Assembly: GCA_038232275.1 (NCBI GenBank)
Contig: JBBSIC010000043.1
Span: 1-27,021, forward strand
Source of the DNA: DATLGB01 sp038232275
GTDB lineage: Bacteria > Actinomycetota > Thermoleophilia > Solirubrobacterales > Solirubrobacteraceae
Reading direction: 5' to 3'
Length of the DNA: 27,021 nucleotides
In this document: positions 6,382-13,272 of the stretch, piece after piece
How the letters are laid out: the number at the start of each line of letters is the position of its first letter
Position numbering within the stretch: the first letter of the stretch is position 1
Notes under the pieces: generated by a model
The model's input: the letters and a program-made list of their open reading frames with translations, nothing else
What the model was told of the DNA's origin: nothing
Database searches by the model: none
Made by a program: the position numbers and the translations under genes

Positions 6382-6684
6382 CCCGCGGCGAGGTTCGTTG
6401 GATCGAGTTGGAAGCGGAAGGTCGCCGGCCGGTCGTGGTGCTCACCCGCGACGAAGCTCTTCCGCGACTGCGCAACGTCGTCGTCGCGCTCATCACGCGG
6501 ACGATCCGTGGGATCGAGACCGAGGTCGAGATCGGCCCGACGGACGGAATGCCCGTCCCCTGCGCGGTCAGCCTCGACAACCTGCGGACGGTCCCGCGCC
6601 CTACTCACCGAGCAGATCACGAAGCTCGACTCGGCGAAGATGGACGCCATCTGCCGGGCGCTCGGTCGCTCGGCGGGATGCTGA
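6375..6684 (+). pseudogene. MazF/PemK-type toxin with a +1 frameshift
   Basis: From TTG 6375 the frame reads VARGEVRWIELEAEGRRPVV, then VLTRDEALPRLRNVVVALIT, EVEIGPTDGMPVPCAVSLDN and LRTVP, the standard MazF/PemK mRNA-interferase sequence. At 6591-6596 (GTCCCG) the family sequence continues in the +1 frame: RALLTEQITKLDSAKMDAIC then RALGRSAGC, stopping at TGA 6682-6684. Removing one C from the CCC run restores a single toxin of about 102 aa. As written the first frame runs on into unrelated sequence. So either the toxin has been inactivated by one extra C or there is a base error in the run. The antitoxin upstream is intact. Confidence 0.82.
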
Positions 6685-6761
6685 GGAACTGTCCGGACGA
6701 CCCGCTGTCCGCGCCGAAGGTCACCTGCGCTGATCGCGCGACGCCCCGAACGCGGCCGTCG

Positions 6762-7037
6762 TCAGGCGGTCCCGCCGAACAGGTTCCCGGCCGTGACGCG
6801 CGCGACCATCTCGTCGGACTCGGCGCGGTAGGCGTTGCCGTCGTCGAACTCGATCACCGGCAGCTTGCTCTGACCGGAGAGCTTCTCGACCTCCGGGCGC
6901 GCGCCCTTGCCGAAGCCGTGCTTGACGATCTCGTAGGGGATGCCTGCCTCGTCGAGGTGGCGCTGGACCTTCCAGCACGCGTCGCGGTCGGTGTGCAGAA
7001 ACGTCCACGAGCAGCGGTGCAGCTTGACCTTTTCCAT
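6762..7037 (-). CDS. Glutaredoxin/GST-N-like thioredoxin-fold protein
   Basis: A 91-aa protein, MEKVKLHRCSWTFLHTDRDA then CWKVQRHLDEAGIPYEIVKH, GQSKLPVIEFDDGNAYRAES. The beta-alpha-beta start, the 'KLPVIEFDDG' cis-Pro loop and the 'DEMVARV' helix define the thioredoxin fold of the glutaredoxin or GST N-terminal type. The active site is atypical: C9 is followed by SWTFL instead of the CPYC or CPxS of glutaredoxins, and a second Cys (C21) lies in the first helix. The ATG at 7037 begins at the first strand. It lies on the same strand as the methyltransferase, 66 nt downstream of its stop, and converges on the toxin gene. The reductant and target are unknown. Confidence 0.8.
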   Translation of the reverse strand: MEKVKLHRCSWTFLHTDRDACWKVQRHLDEAGIPYEIVKHGFGKGARPEVEKLSGQSKLPVIEFDDGNAYRAESDEMVARVTAGNLFGGTA

Positions 7038-7103
7038 GGCGGCGACGGTAGCGGGCCAGCGGCGCCGGCGACTGCCATCACCATCTCGACCCAAGACGGT
7101 GAC

Positions 7104-7778
7104 TCAGCCTACGCGCGCGAACAGGACAGCGAAGCGATGATCCTTGTACAGGCAGTCGACATCGACGAAGCCGGCTTCGCGCAGCCAGCCGAGCTGCGCA
7201 CCGGTGGTTGCGCACCGGTCGAGTGCCATGCGTTTTTCGGCGGCCTGCCACTCTTCTGCCGTCGTGCCCAGCTCGGCGCTCGCCTCTCGGTGGTGGGCGC
7301 GGTAATGCGCGTCGAGCCATGTGGTAGGACCCGCGACCTGCTCAGCGTTGACGAACACGCCGCCTGGGATCACCGCTGCTTGCACGCGCGCGAAGAGGTC
7401 GCGCTTGGCCATGTCGTCGATGTGGTGGATCGCGAGAGCCGATACGACGCCGTCGAACAGCCCCGCCGGGAGGGGGTCGCGCAAATCAGCGACGTGCGAC
7501 ACCGCTCTCGGTCCGACGGCATGGCGTGCCTGCTCGAGCATCGCCGGCGAGGCGTCGAGGAGCACGAGCTCGGCATCTGGGTGTGCGGCCGCCAGGCGGG
7601 CGCTCAGCAATCCAGTGCCCGCTCCCAGGTCGAGGATCCGGCGCGGCCGGCGACTGGCGAGTCCCAGGGCGTCGACCGCGACGCGGTAGAACGCGTCAAG
7701 GCACGGCACGAGGCGGCGACGCAGCGCGTCGTACTCGCGTGCGTGCGCCTCGAATGCCTTCGCTGCGTCGTCCAGCAT
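7104..7778 (-). CDS. Class I SAM-dependent methyltransferase
   Basis: 224 aa starting MLDDAAKAFEAHAREYDALR. Motif I is ILDLGAGTGLLSARLA, motif II ELVLLDASPAML with the acidic residue that binds the SAM ribose, and then VSHVADLRDPLP and VVSALAIHHIDD (post-motifs typical of small-molecule methyltransferases). The C-terminal GWLREAGFVDVDCLYKDHRF is the usual end of this fold. The substrate cannot be told from sequence. The promoter region is unusual: a 20-nt inverted repeat ends 9 nt before the ATG, and a 17-bp direct repeat lies further upstream, so a dedicated regulator is likely. It is not obviously part of the iron-sulfur operon. Confidence 0.88.
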   Translation of the reverse strand: MLDDAAKAFEAHAREYDALRRRLVPCLDAFYRVAVDALGLASRRPRRILDLGAGTGLLSARLAAAHPDAELVLLDASPAMLEQARHAVGPRAVSHVADLRDPLPAGLFDGVVSALAIHHIDDMAKRDLFARVQAAVIPGGVFVNAEQVAGPTTWLDAHYRAHHREASAELGTTAEEWQAAEKRMALDRCATTGAQLGWLREAGFVDVDCLYKDHRFAVLFARVG

Positions 7779-7787
7779 GACGTGCAA

Positions 7788-7807
7788 GTGTACGCGATGA
7801 CGTACAC
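7788..7807 (-). promoter_or_regulatory. Perfect inverted repeat over the methyltransferase promoter
   Basis: GTGTACG (7788-7794) and CGTACAC (7801-7807) form a perfect 7-bp inverted repeat with a 6-nt spacer, 9 nt upstream of the ATG at 7778. On the minus strand the -10-like TACACT (7792-7787) overlaps one arm, and the implied start of transcription is next to the ATG. This is the expected geometry for a dimeric repressor such as TetR or GntR. No regulator gene adjoins it. Confidence 0.6.
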
Positions 7808-7845
7808 GGCAGCATCGTCCAAGAAACGGAGGCTCCGACCTCGGA

Positions 7846-7881
7846 CTCGACACGATCGGATCGGCTCGACACGATCGGATC
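7846..7881. repeat. Tandem 17-bp direct repeat (period 19)
   Basis: CTCGACACGATCGGATC occurs at 7846-7862 and again at 7865-7881, separated by GG. It lies 70-100 nt upstream of the methyltransferase ATG and contains two GATC half-palindromes. It could be a tandem activator site or a replication-slippage duplication. Confidence 0.75.
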
Positions 7882-7965
7882 TTGTGGCCGATTATCGGCG
7901 CGGACGGTGCGGCCTGGGTGGCGAGGGCGCGGCCGCGGCGGCCGTCGCGATGAGCCCTGCGGGCG

Positions 7966-9204
7966 TCAGCAGAGGCCACCGAAGGTCGAGCTGTCCGTGC
8001 CGCCCGGGTGCCCCGCGTCCGGGACGAGCAGGGTGAGGCCCCCCGGCGGCCCGCAGGCGCGCTTGATGCGCTTGCCCGTCCGCGCCGACAGGATGACCGA
8101 GCCGACGCCCTGCTCGTCGATGTAGACGTAGCGGCCGAAGCGCTTGCCGACGACGACGCGGTGCCCGGGCTCGGCCTTCCAGACGGGTGAGCCGTCGAGC
8201 CGGACGGCGCGGATGCCCTTGAGGTGGGAGTCCGACAGCGAGCCCGACGGGGCGAGCGCGAGGTCGCCCGCGCCGAAGAAGCCGTTGTTGCCCGCGACCG
8301 GGATGGCCTTGCCGGGGATCAGCGACGCGCGGTCGACGGGGACGATGACCTGGTGCTTGGACGCCCGGTCGTAGCTCTCGATCGCGAAGCGGCCCGGGTC
8401 CAGCGCGCCGTCGATCCACTTCTGGGCCAGGATGCCGGCGACGGGCGCGGGGAAGTCGTGCGGCGTCGCCTGTCCGGCCGCGGGGTCGACGTCATAGAGC
8501 CGCGGCCGCAGCTGGCCGAGCACGAGCGCGTGGCCCGTGCGCGGGTCGACCGCCAGGCTCGGGTCGCCGCCCGACAGGTCGCCGTCGCTCGGCACGAGCA
8601 GCCCGGGGAGCGGGATGTCGGCCGTGATGCGGCCGTCCGCGTCGAGGACGGCGAGGCTGGCCTGCTGGTCGGGCGGCTGGCGCACGAACACCTGGCGCCC
8701 GCCGACGGCCGCGCCCTCGCCCGAGGCCGCGACGGCGGTCCGGGTGTCGAGCAGCTCGCGCGTGAGCGGGTTCAGCACCCGGACGACCGTCTCCCCGTAC
8801 GGGTTGGTGATCAGCAGCACCCGGTCCTCGCGCAGATAGGAGATGCCGGAGACCTCGTCGAAGTGCCTGGGCAGGTCGATGACGCCGCGGCGCTTGAAGG
8901 AGCCGAGGCTGACGAAGGTCAGGCGCTGGTGGCCGGGGGAGCTCTCGGTGGCCAGCACCGCTCGCCGGCCGTCCGGCGAGACGTCGTAGCCCGACGGCAG
9001 CGGCGTGGGGATCGCGATGCCCGGCTCGAGGCGCTTGAGCGTCCGCGCGCTGAGCTTGAGCAAGACCGAGCGCGGGTCGCCGCCGCGACGGTCCTTGCCG
9101 TAGCCGGTGGCGACGATGCTCTCCACGGCGCCCGCCGGCGCCGCGGCGCCCGCGAACGCCGCGGCGCAGGCGAGGACCAGCAGGGACGCGACGGAGCGGC
9201 GCAT
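7966..9204 (-). CDS. Secreted beta-propeller-like protein downstream of sufS
   Basis: 412 aa. A Sec signal peptide (MRRSVASLLVLACAAAFAGA, cleaved after about residue 26) is followed by repeated propeller-like strands: GYDVSPDGRRAVLATESSPG, VSGISYLREDRVLLITNPYG, DPSLAVDPRTGHALVLGQLR, and FGAGDLALAPSGSLS. No catalytic motif is visible; a Cys pair (one near the C-terminal RACGPPGG, one the last residue) could form a disulfide. It starts 17 nt after the stop of sufS on the same strand, so it may be read through from the rrf2-sufC-sufS operon, but a secreted protein has no obvious role in cytosolic cluster assembly. The function is unknown. Confidence 0.8.
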   Translation of the reverse strand: MRRSVASLLVLACAAAFAGAAAPAGAVESIVATGYGKDRRGGDPRSVLLKLSARTLKRLEPGIAIPTPLPSGYDVSPDGRRAVLATESSPGHQRLTFVSLGSFKRRGVIDLPRHFDEVSGISYLREDRVLLITNPYGETVVRVLNPLTRELLDTRTAVAASGEGAAVGGRQVFVRQPPDQQASLAVLDADGRITADIPLPGLLVPSDGDLSGGDPSLAVDPRTGHALVLGQLRPRLYDVDPAAGQATPHDFPAPVAGILAQKWIDGALDPGRFAIESYDRASKHQVIVPVDRASLIPGKAIPVAGNNGFFGAGDLALAPSGSLSDSHLKGIRAVRLDGSPVWKAEPGHRVVVGKRFGRYVYIDEQGVGSVILSARTGKRIKRACGPPGGLTLLVPDAGHPGGTDSSTFGGLC

Positions 9205-9221
9205 GCGCCGAGTCTCCCCGC

Positions 9222-10436
9222 TCAGTCGAGCCTGAAGACCTGGCGCACGTGCGCCAGTCCGTCCACGAGCCGGTCCACGTCCTCGCGCGAGGAGTGGATG
9301 GCAAAGCTCGCCCGTGACGACGCGGGCGATCCGAGCCGGCGCATCAGCGGCTGGGCGCAGTGGTGGCCGGCGCGGACGCAGATACCGCGCGAGCCGAGGA
9401 TCTCGGCGACGTCGTGTGGGTGGACGCCTTCGAGCTCGAAGGAGGCGAGCGCCACGCGGGCAGCGGAGTCGTGCGGGCCGTGGACCTTCAGACCCGGCAC
9501 CTCGGGCAGGCGCTCGAGCGCGTAGGCCGACATCTCCTGGTCGTGCGCCCAGACGGCGTCCATCCCGATGTCCGAGAGGAAGTCGACCGCCGCGCCGAGG
9601 CCGATTCCCTCCGCGACCGCGCCCGTACCCGCCTCAAATTTGCCGGGCACCTCGGCCCAGGTGGAGGTCTGCTCGGAGACCTTGAGGATCATGTGGCCGC
9701 CGGCGATGAAGGGCGGCATCTCCTCCAGCAGCGAGCGGCGGCCGTGCAGGATCCCGATGCCCGTCGGCCCGTAGGCCTTGTGCCCGGTCCAGGCGTAGAA
9801 GTCGGCGTCGATCACGCGCAGGTCGACCGGCAGGTGCGGGACCGCCTGGGCGCCGTCGACGATCACCTTGGCGCCGGCGGCATGCGCGCGGCGCGTGATC
9901 TCGGCGACGTCGTTGATCGTGCCGAGCACGTTGGAGGCGTGCACGACGGCGACGAGCCTGGGCTCGCGCGCGAGCAGCGCGTCGAGCTGGTCGAGGTCGA
10001 GGTACCCGTCGTCGGTGACGCCGACGTAGGCGACCGTCGCGCCGGCGCGCTGGGCGGCCAGCTGCCACGGCACGATGTTGGAGTGGTGGTCCATCTCGGT
10101 CAGCACGATCAGGTCGCCCTCGCGCAGGTTCGCGCCGCCCCACGAGTAGGCGACGAGGTTGATCGCCTCCGTCGCGTTGCGCGTGAAGATGGTCTGGCCG
10201 GGCGTCGAGCCGACCAGCCCGGCGGCCTTCTCGCGCGCGCCCTCGTAGGCGTCGGTCGCGCGGGCGGCGAGCTCGTAGACGCCGCGGTGGATCGACGCGC
10301 GGTACTCGCGGTAGTAGCGCTCCATCGCCTCGAGGACCCGCTCGGGCGTCTGCGAGGTCGCGCCCGAGTCGAGGTAGGTGATGCCCCCCCCGGCGAGGAC
10401 GGGGAACTGGGCTGCGAGCGGCTCGACGAGCGTCAT
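9222..10436 (-). CDS. sufS: SufS cysteine desulfurase
   Basis: A 404-aa class V aminotransferase-fold PLP enzyme that releases sulfur from L-cysteine as a persulfide for cluster assembly. The visible motifs are TYLDSGATSQTPERVL (N-terminus), SIHRGVYELA, the TRNATEAINLVAYSWG substrate loop, TEMDHHSNIVPWQ, DGAQAVPHLPVDL, the PLP lysine K220 in WTGHKAYGPTG, and the catalytic C360 in RAGHHCAQPLMRRLG. RAGHHC marks the SufS (group II) type. The ATG overlaps the sufC stop (ATGA, 10436-10433). Its partner SufU is not adjacent, as it usually is, but 3.2 kb away at 5549-5986. Confidence 0.97.
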   Translation of the reverse strand: MTLVEPLAAQFPVLAGGGITYLDSGATSQTPERVLEAMERYYREYRASIHRGVYELAARATDAYEGAREKAAGLVGSTPGQTIFTRNATEAINLVAYSWGGANLREGDLIVLTEMDHHSNIVPWQLAAQRAGATVAYVGVTDDGYLDLDQLDALLAREPRLVAVVHASNVLGTINDVAEITRRAHAAGAKVIVDGAQAVPHLPVDLRVIDADFYAWTGHKAYGPTGIGILHGRRSLLEEMPPFIAGGHMILKVSEQTSTWAEVPGKFEAGTGAVAEGIGLGAAVDFLSDIGMDAVWAHDQEMSAYALERLPEVPGLKVHGPHDSAARVALASFELEGVHPHDVAEILGSRGICVRAGHHCAQPLMRRLGSPASSRASFAIHSSREDVDRLVDGLAHVRQVFRLD

Positions 10437-11206
10437 GCGGTGGCCGCGGCCCCGACGTCGTCGCGGATCGACTGGTAGCCGTTGTTCTCGATGTACTCGA
10501 CGAGCTCCGGCCCGCCCTGCTTGACGATGCGCCCCTCGAACATGACGTGCACGTCGGTGGGGACGATCAGGTGCAGGATCCGCTGGTAGTGCGTGATGAT
10601 CAGGACGCCGAGGTCGGAGCCGTCGCGGACGGCGTTGACGCCCGCCGAGACGACCTTCAGCGCATCGACGTCCAGGCCGGAGTCGGTCTCGTCGAGGACG
10701 GCGAGCCGCGGCTTTTGCAGCGCGAGCTGGAGGATCTCCATGCGCTTCTTCTCGCCGCCGGAGAACCCGTCGTTGAGGTAGCGGCTCGAGAAGTCCTTCG
10801 GCACGTTGGTGAGCGCCATCGCGGCCTCGACGGTCTTGCGGAACTCCTTCAGCGAGACCGAGTCCTCGCCGCGGGCCTCGCGGTGGGCGTTCATCACGGT
10901 CCTGAGGTACTTCGCGACCGTCACGCCAGGGACGGCCACGGGGTACTGGAAGGCCATGAACAGGCCCGCGCGGGCGCGCACGTCCGGGTCGGCCTCGGTG
11001 ATGTCCTCACCGTCGAAGATCACCTTGCCCTCGGTGACCTCGAGGCCCGGGTGGCCCATCACGGTGAGGGCGAGCGTCGACTTGCCCGAGCCGTTGGGGC
11101 CCATCAGCGCGTGGATCTCACCGCTGCGGACGTGGAGGTCGACGCCCTTGAGGATCTGCTTGTCCCCGGCGTTGACGTGGAGGTTCTTGATCTCGAGGTC
11201 GGCCAT
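10433..11206 (-). CDS. sufC: SufC, ABC-type ATPase of the SufBCD scaffold
   Basis: A 257-aa cytosolic ABC ATPase that powers conformational change in SufB-SufD during cluster assembly. Walker A is at residues 36-44 (GPNGSGKST), the Q-loop in MAFQYPVAVPGV, the signature at 148-155 (FSGGEKKR, typical of SufC), and Walker B with catalytic Glu at LAVLDETDSGLD (168-179); the switch His is in VLIITHYQRIL. The ATG at 11206 is preceded by AGGA, inside the stop region of the rrf2 gene 6 nt upstream. It is the second gene of the rrf2-sufC-sufS unit; sufB and presumably sufD are elsewhere. Confidence 0.97.
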   Translation of the reverse strand: MADLEIKNLHVNAGDKQILKGVDLHVRSGEIHALMGPNGSGKSTLALTVMGHPGLEVTEGKVIFDGEDITEADPDVRARAGLFMAFQYPVAVPGVTVAKYLRTVMNAHREARGEDSVSLKEFRKTVEAAMALTNVPKDFSSRYLNDGFSGGEKKRMEILQLALQKPRLAVLDETDSGLDVDALKVVSAGVNAVRDGSDLGVLIITHYQRILHLIVPTDVHVMFEGRIVKQGGPELVEYIENNGYQSIRDDVGAAATA

Positions 11207-11212
11207 TGATTC

Positions 11213-11689
11213 CTAAGCGGTGAGGGAGCGGTCGGAGGTCAGCGCCGGCTCGAGGCCGGCGAAGGCGACGAGCTCGGCGAGCGTCGTGCGCTGCAGAGAC
11301 TTGATGATGCCGAGCTGCACGCGGGTCCACAGCAGCTTTGTGGCGCAGTGCTGGCGGTCGGCGTCGTGGTGCGAGCAGGCGACGCGCGCGTCGCCGGAGA
11401 CGTCGTCGATGAAGCACTCCATCGGCGCGATCGCGCCCTCGAGCGCGAGCACGGCGCGGTCCATCGTGATGTCCTCGGCCGCGACGGCCAGGACGTACCC
11501 GCCGTGGGCGCCGCGGGTGGAGGCGATCAGCCCTTCCTTCTTGAGCAGCGCGGCGATGCGCTCCAGATAGGCGAGCGGCAGGTTCTCGACCTCGGCGACG
11601 GACTTCAGCGAGACGGGCCTACTCCCGCCCTGCACGCCCAGTTGGATGAGCAGGCGGACCCCGTACTCGGCTTTCGTCGTGAAGATCAC
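11213..11689 (-). CDS. Rrf2-family Fe-S-sensing regulator of the suf genes
   Basis: 158 aa from GTG 11689 (VIFTTKAEYGVRLLIQLG). The winged helix-turn-helix is typical of Rrf2 (SLKSVAEVENLPLAYLERIA, LLKKEGLIASTRGAHGGYVL). Three cysteines (C92, C105, C115; spacing CX12CX9C) occupy the region where IscR and relatives hold their [Fe-S] cluster, so it probably senses cluster status. It is the first gene of the rrf2-sufC-sufS operon, and an imperfect palindrome lies just upstream over the promoter, which suggests autoregulation. A longer start at 11743 would overlap the divergent SRAP gene and lacks family similarity, so 11689 is preferred. It could be called iscR-like or sufR-like; I give no symbol. 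Confidence 0.9.
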   Translation of the reverse strand: MIFTTKAEYGVRLLIQLGVQGGSRPVSLKSVAEVENLPLAYLERIAALLKKEGLIASTRGAHGGYVLAVAAEDITMDRAVLALEGAIAPMECFIDDVSGDARVACSHHDADRQHCATKLLWTRVQLGIIKSLQRTTLAELVAFAGLEPALTSDRSLTA

Positions 11690-11696
11690 CGTCGTA

Positions 11697-11719
11697 AAGC
11701 CTACCACTGAGGTCGGATT
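11697..11719. promoter_or_regulatory. Candidate Rrf2 operator in the rrf2-sufC promoter
   Basis: AAGCCTACC (11697-11705) and GGTCGGATT (11711-11719) form an imperfect palindrome, 7 of 9 positions matched, around a 5-nt centre. It lies 8 nt upstream of the GTG at 11689 and 23 nt from the divergent SRAP ATG, overlapping a TAGGCT -10-like box read leftward. The position fits an autoregulatory site; the motif was not compared with a known consensus. Confidence 0.45.
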
Positions 11720-11741
11720 AGAGCCTGCGACCCTTACGCCC

Positions 11742-12437
11742 ATGTGCGGCCGCTACACGCTCACCTCCAACGACCGGCAGCGCCTCGGCGAGCGCTTCGG
11801 CGCGCCGATGCCGGAGTCCGGCGGCTTCGAGCGCTTCAACGTCGCCCCGACCGAGGAGGCCGTAGCCGTCGTCGCCGGCAAGACGGGCGCGCGCGAGGCG
11901 CACCTCGTGCGCTGGGGCCTGGTGCCCGGCTACGCGACCGAGATCAAGGGCCGCCCGCCGATGTTCAACGCGCGCTCGGAGAGCGTCGCCACCAAGGCGC
12001 CCTTCAAGGCCCTGCTCGCCAAGCCGCGCGGGCGCTGCCTGATCCTCGCCGACGGCTTCTACGAGTGGCTGCGCCCGGAGGACTCCAAGGCGCAGCGGGT
12101 CCCGTTCCGCTTCACCGTCGACGGCGGCGAGCCGTTCGCGTTCGCCGGCCTGTGGGGCTGGTCGAAGCCGGGCGGCGAGTGGCTGGCGAGCGCGACGATG
12201 CTGACCTGCGCGCCCAATGCGCTGGTGGCCCGGCTGCACGACCGCATGCCCGTGATCCTGCCGAGCCCGGAGGCCGAGGACGCATGGCTCTCCCCCGAGC
12301 TGGCCGCGCAGGACGCGCTCGAGCTGTGCCGGCCGCTGGACGCCGAGCGCATGCAGGCCGCCCCGGCGAACCCGCACGTCAACCGGTCGGGGCTCGAGGA
12401 CGAGGGGCCCGACCTGCTCGCCGCACCCGCAGCCTGA
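11742..12437 (+). CDS. SRAP/HMCES-type abasic-site DNA-protein crosslink protein (YedK-like)
   Basis: A 231-aa SOS response-associated peptidase-like protein. SRAP proteins form a stable thiazolidine crosslink with abasic sites in single-stranded DNA through Cys2. All key residues are present: MCGRYT with C2 after Met removal, N33 in FNVAPTEE, NARSES (76-81), E108 in DGFYEW, and H166 in HDRMP. The length is normal. The ATG at 11742 is fixed by the need for Cys2, although the frame is open upstream into the regulator promoter. It is divergent from rrf2 and 63 nt upstream of exonuclease III, which also deals with abasic sites, so the two make a plausible repair pair. Confidence 0.95.
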   Translation: MCGRYTLTSNDRQRLGERFGAPMPESGGFERFNVAPTEEAVAVVAGKTGAREAHLVRWGLVPGYATEIKGRPPMFNARSESVATKAPFKALLAKPRGRCLILADGFYEWLRPEDSKAQRVPFRFTVDGGEPFAFAGLWGWSKPGGEWLASATMLTCAPNALVARLHDRMPVILPSPEAEDAWLSPELAAQDALELCRPLDAERMQAAPANPHVNRSGLEDEGPDLLAAPAA

Positions 12438-12500
12438 GCACGACTGCCCCAGGCCTTCGCGTCGCTCGCCATCGCAGCCGGCGGCTACGGTGCTGCGAGC

Positions 12501-13268
12501 GTGAAGCTCGCGACCTGGAACGTGAACTCACTGAAGGCGCGGCTGCCGCGGGTGCTCGAGCTCCTCGAGGTCCACGCGCCCGACGTGCTGCTGATGCAGG
12601 AGACCAAGAGCGACCCAGGTGCCTTCCCGGCGGACGAGCTGGCCGCGGCCGGCTATTGCGCCGCGCACCACTCCGCGGGGCGCTGGGCCGGCGTCGCCGT
12701 GCTCGCACGCGGCGCGGAGCCCGCCGACATCGCCGTCGGGCTGCCCGGTGAGGCGGCGGTCGACGAGGCGCGCTGGGTCGAGGCGACCGTCGGCGGCGTC
12801 CGCGCGGTGTCGGTCTACGTCCCCAATGGCCGCGCGGTCGACTCCCCGACCTACGTCGACAAGCTGCGCTTCCTCGAGTCGGCCGCGGAGCGCGTGCGCA
12901 CCCTCGCCGCGGCCGGGCCGCTCGTGGTCGGCGGCGACTTCAACGTCTGCCCGGCGGACGTCGACGTCTACGACCCCGCGGTCTTCGCCGGCGAGACGCA
13001 CGTGACCGAGCCCGAGCGCGAGCGCTTCCGCGCGATCCTCGCCGCCGGCGTCGTCGACGCCTACCGCCACCTGCATCCCGACGAGGTCGGCTTCACCTGG
13101 TGGGACTACCGCCAGGGGCACTTCCACCGCAAGCTCGGCCTGCGCATCGACGCCGTCCTGCTCACCCCGGATCTGGCCAAGCGTCTGGCCTCCTGCGGCA
13201 TCGACCGCAACTTCCGCAAGGGCTCCAAGCCGTCCGACCACGCGCCGCTGCTGGCGGACTGGGGGTAG
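12501..13268 (+). CDS. xth: Exodeoxyribonuclease III / AP endonuclease
   Basis: A 255-aa EEP-family (endonuclease/exonuclease/phosphatase) enzyme that nicks DNA 5' of abasic sites and degrades 3' ends. The motifs are in order: ATWNVNSLKARLP with N7, LMQETKSD with metal-binding E34, VYVPNGRAVDSPTY, GDFNVCPADVDVYDP, FTWWDYRQGHFHRKLGLRID and the C-terminal SDHAPLLADWG catalytic His. The GTG start at 12501 directly precedes the first strand (KLATWNVNS); a TACGGT -10-like box 9 nt before it again suggests a leaderless message. It follows the SRAP gene on the same strand and converges with the phosphatase gene, 4 nt apart. Confidence 0.95.
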   Translation: MKLATWNVNSLKARLPRVLELLEVHAPDVLLMQETKSDPGAFPADELAAAGYCAAHHSAGRWAGVAVLARGAEPADIAVGLPGEAAVDEARWVEATVGGVRAVSVYVPNGRAVDSPTYVDKLRFLESAAERVRTLAAAGPLVVGGDFNVCPADVDVYDPAVFAGETHVTEPERERFRAILAAGVVDAYRHLHPDEVGFTWWDYRQGHFHRKLGLRIDAVLLTPDLAKRLASCGIDRNFRKGSKPSDHAPLLADWG

Positions 13269-13272
13269 TAGG

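Noticed and set aside
6585..6600. Programmed ribosomal frameshifting in the MazF-like toxin
   Set aside because: No stop codon follows the C-run in the first frame, there is no downstream stimulatory structure, and toxins of this family are not known to use it; a simple insertion or base error explains it.
6333..8036. A 567-codon rightward frame
   Set aside because: Only its first part is the MazF-like toxin; the rest runs antisense to the glutaredoxin-like and methyltransferase genes because of the frameshift.
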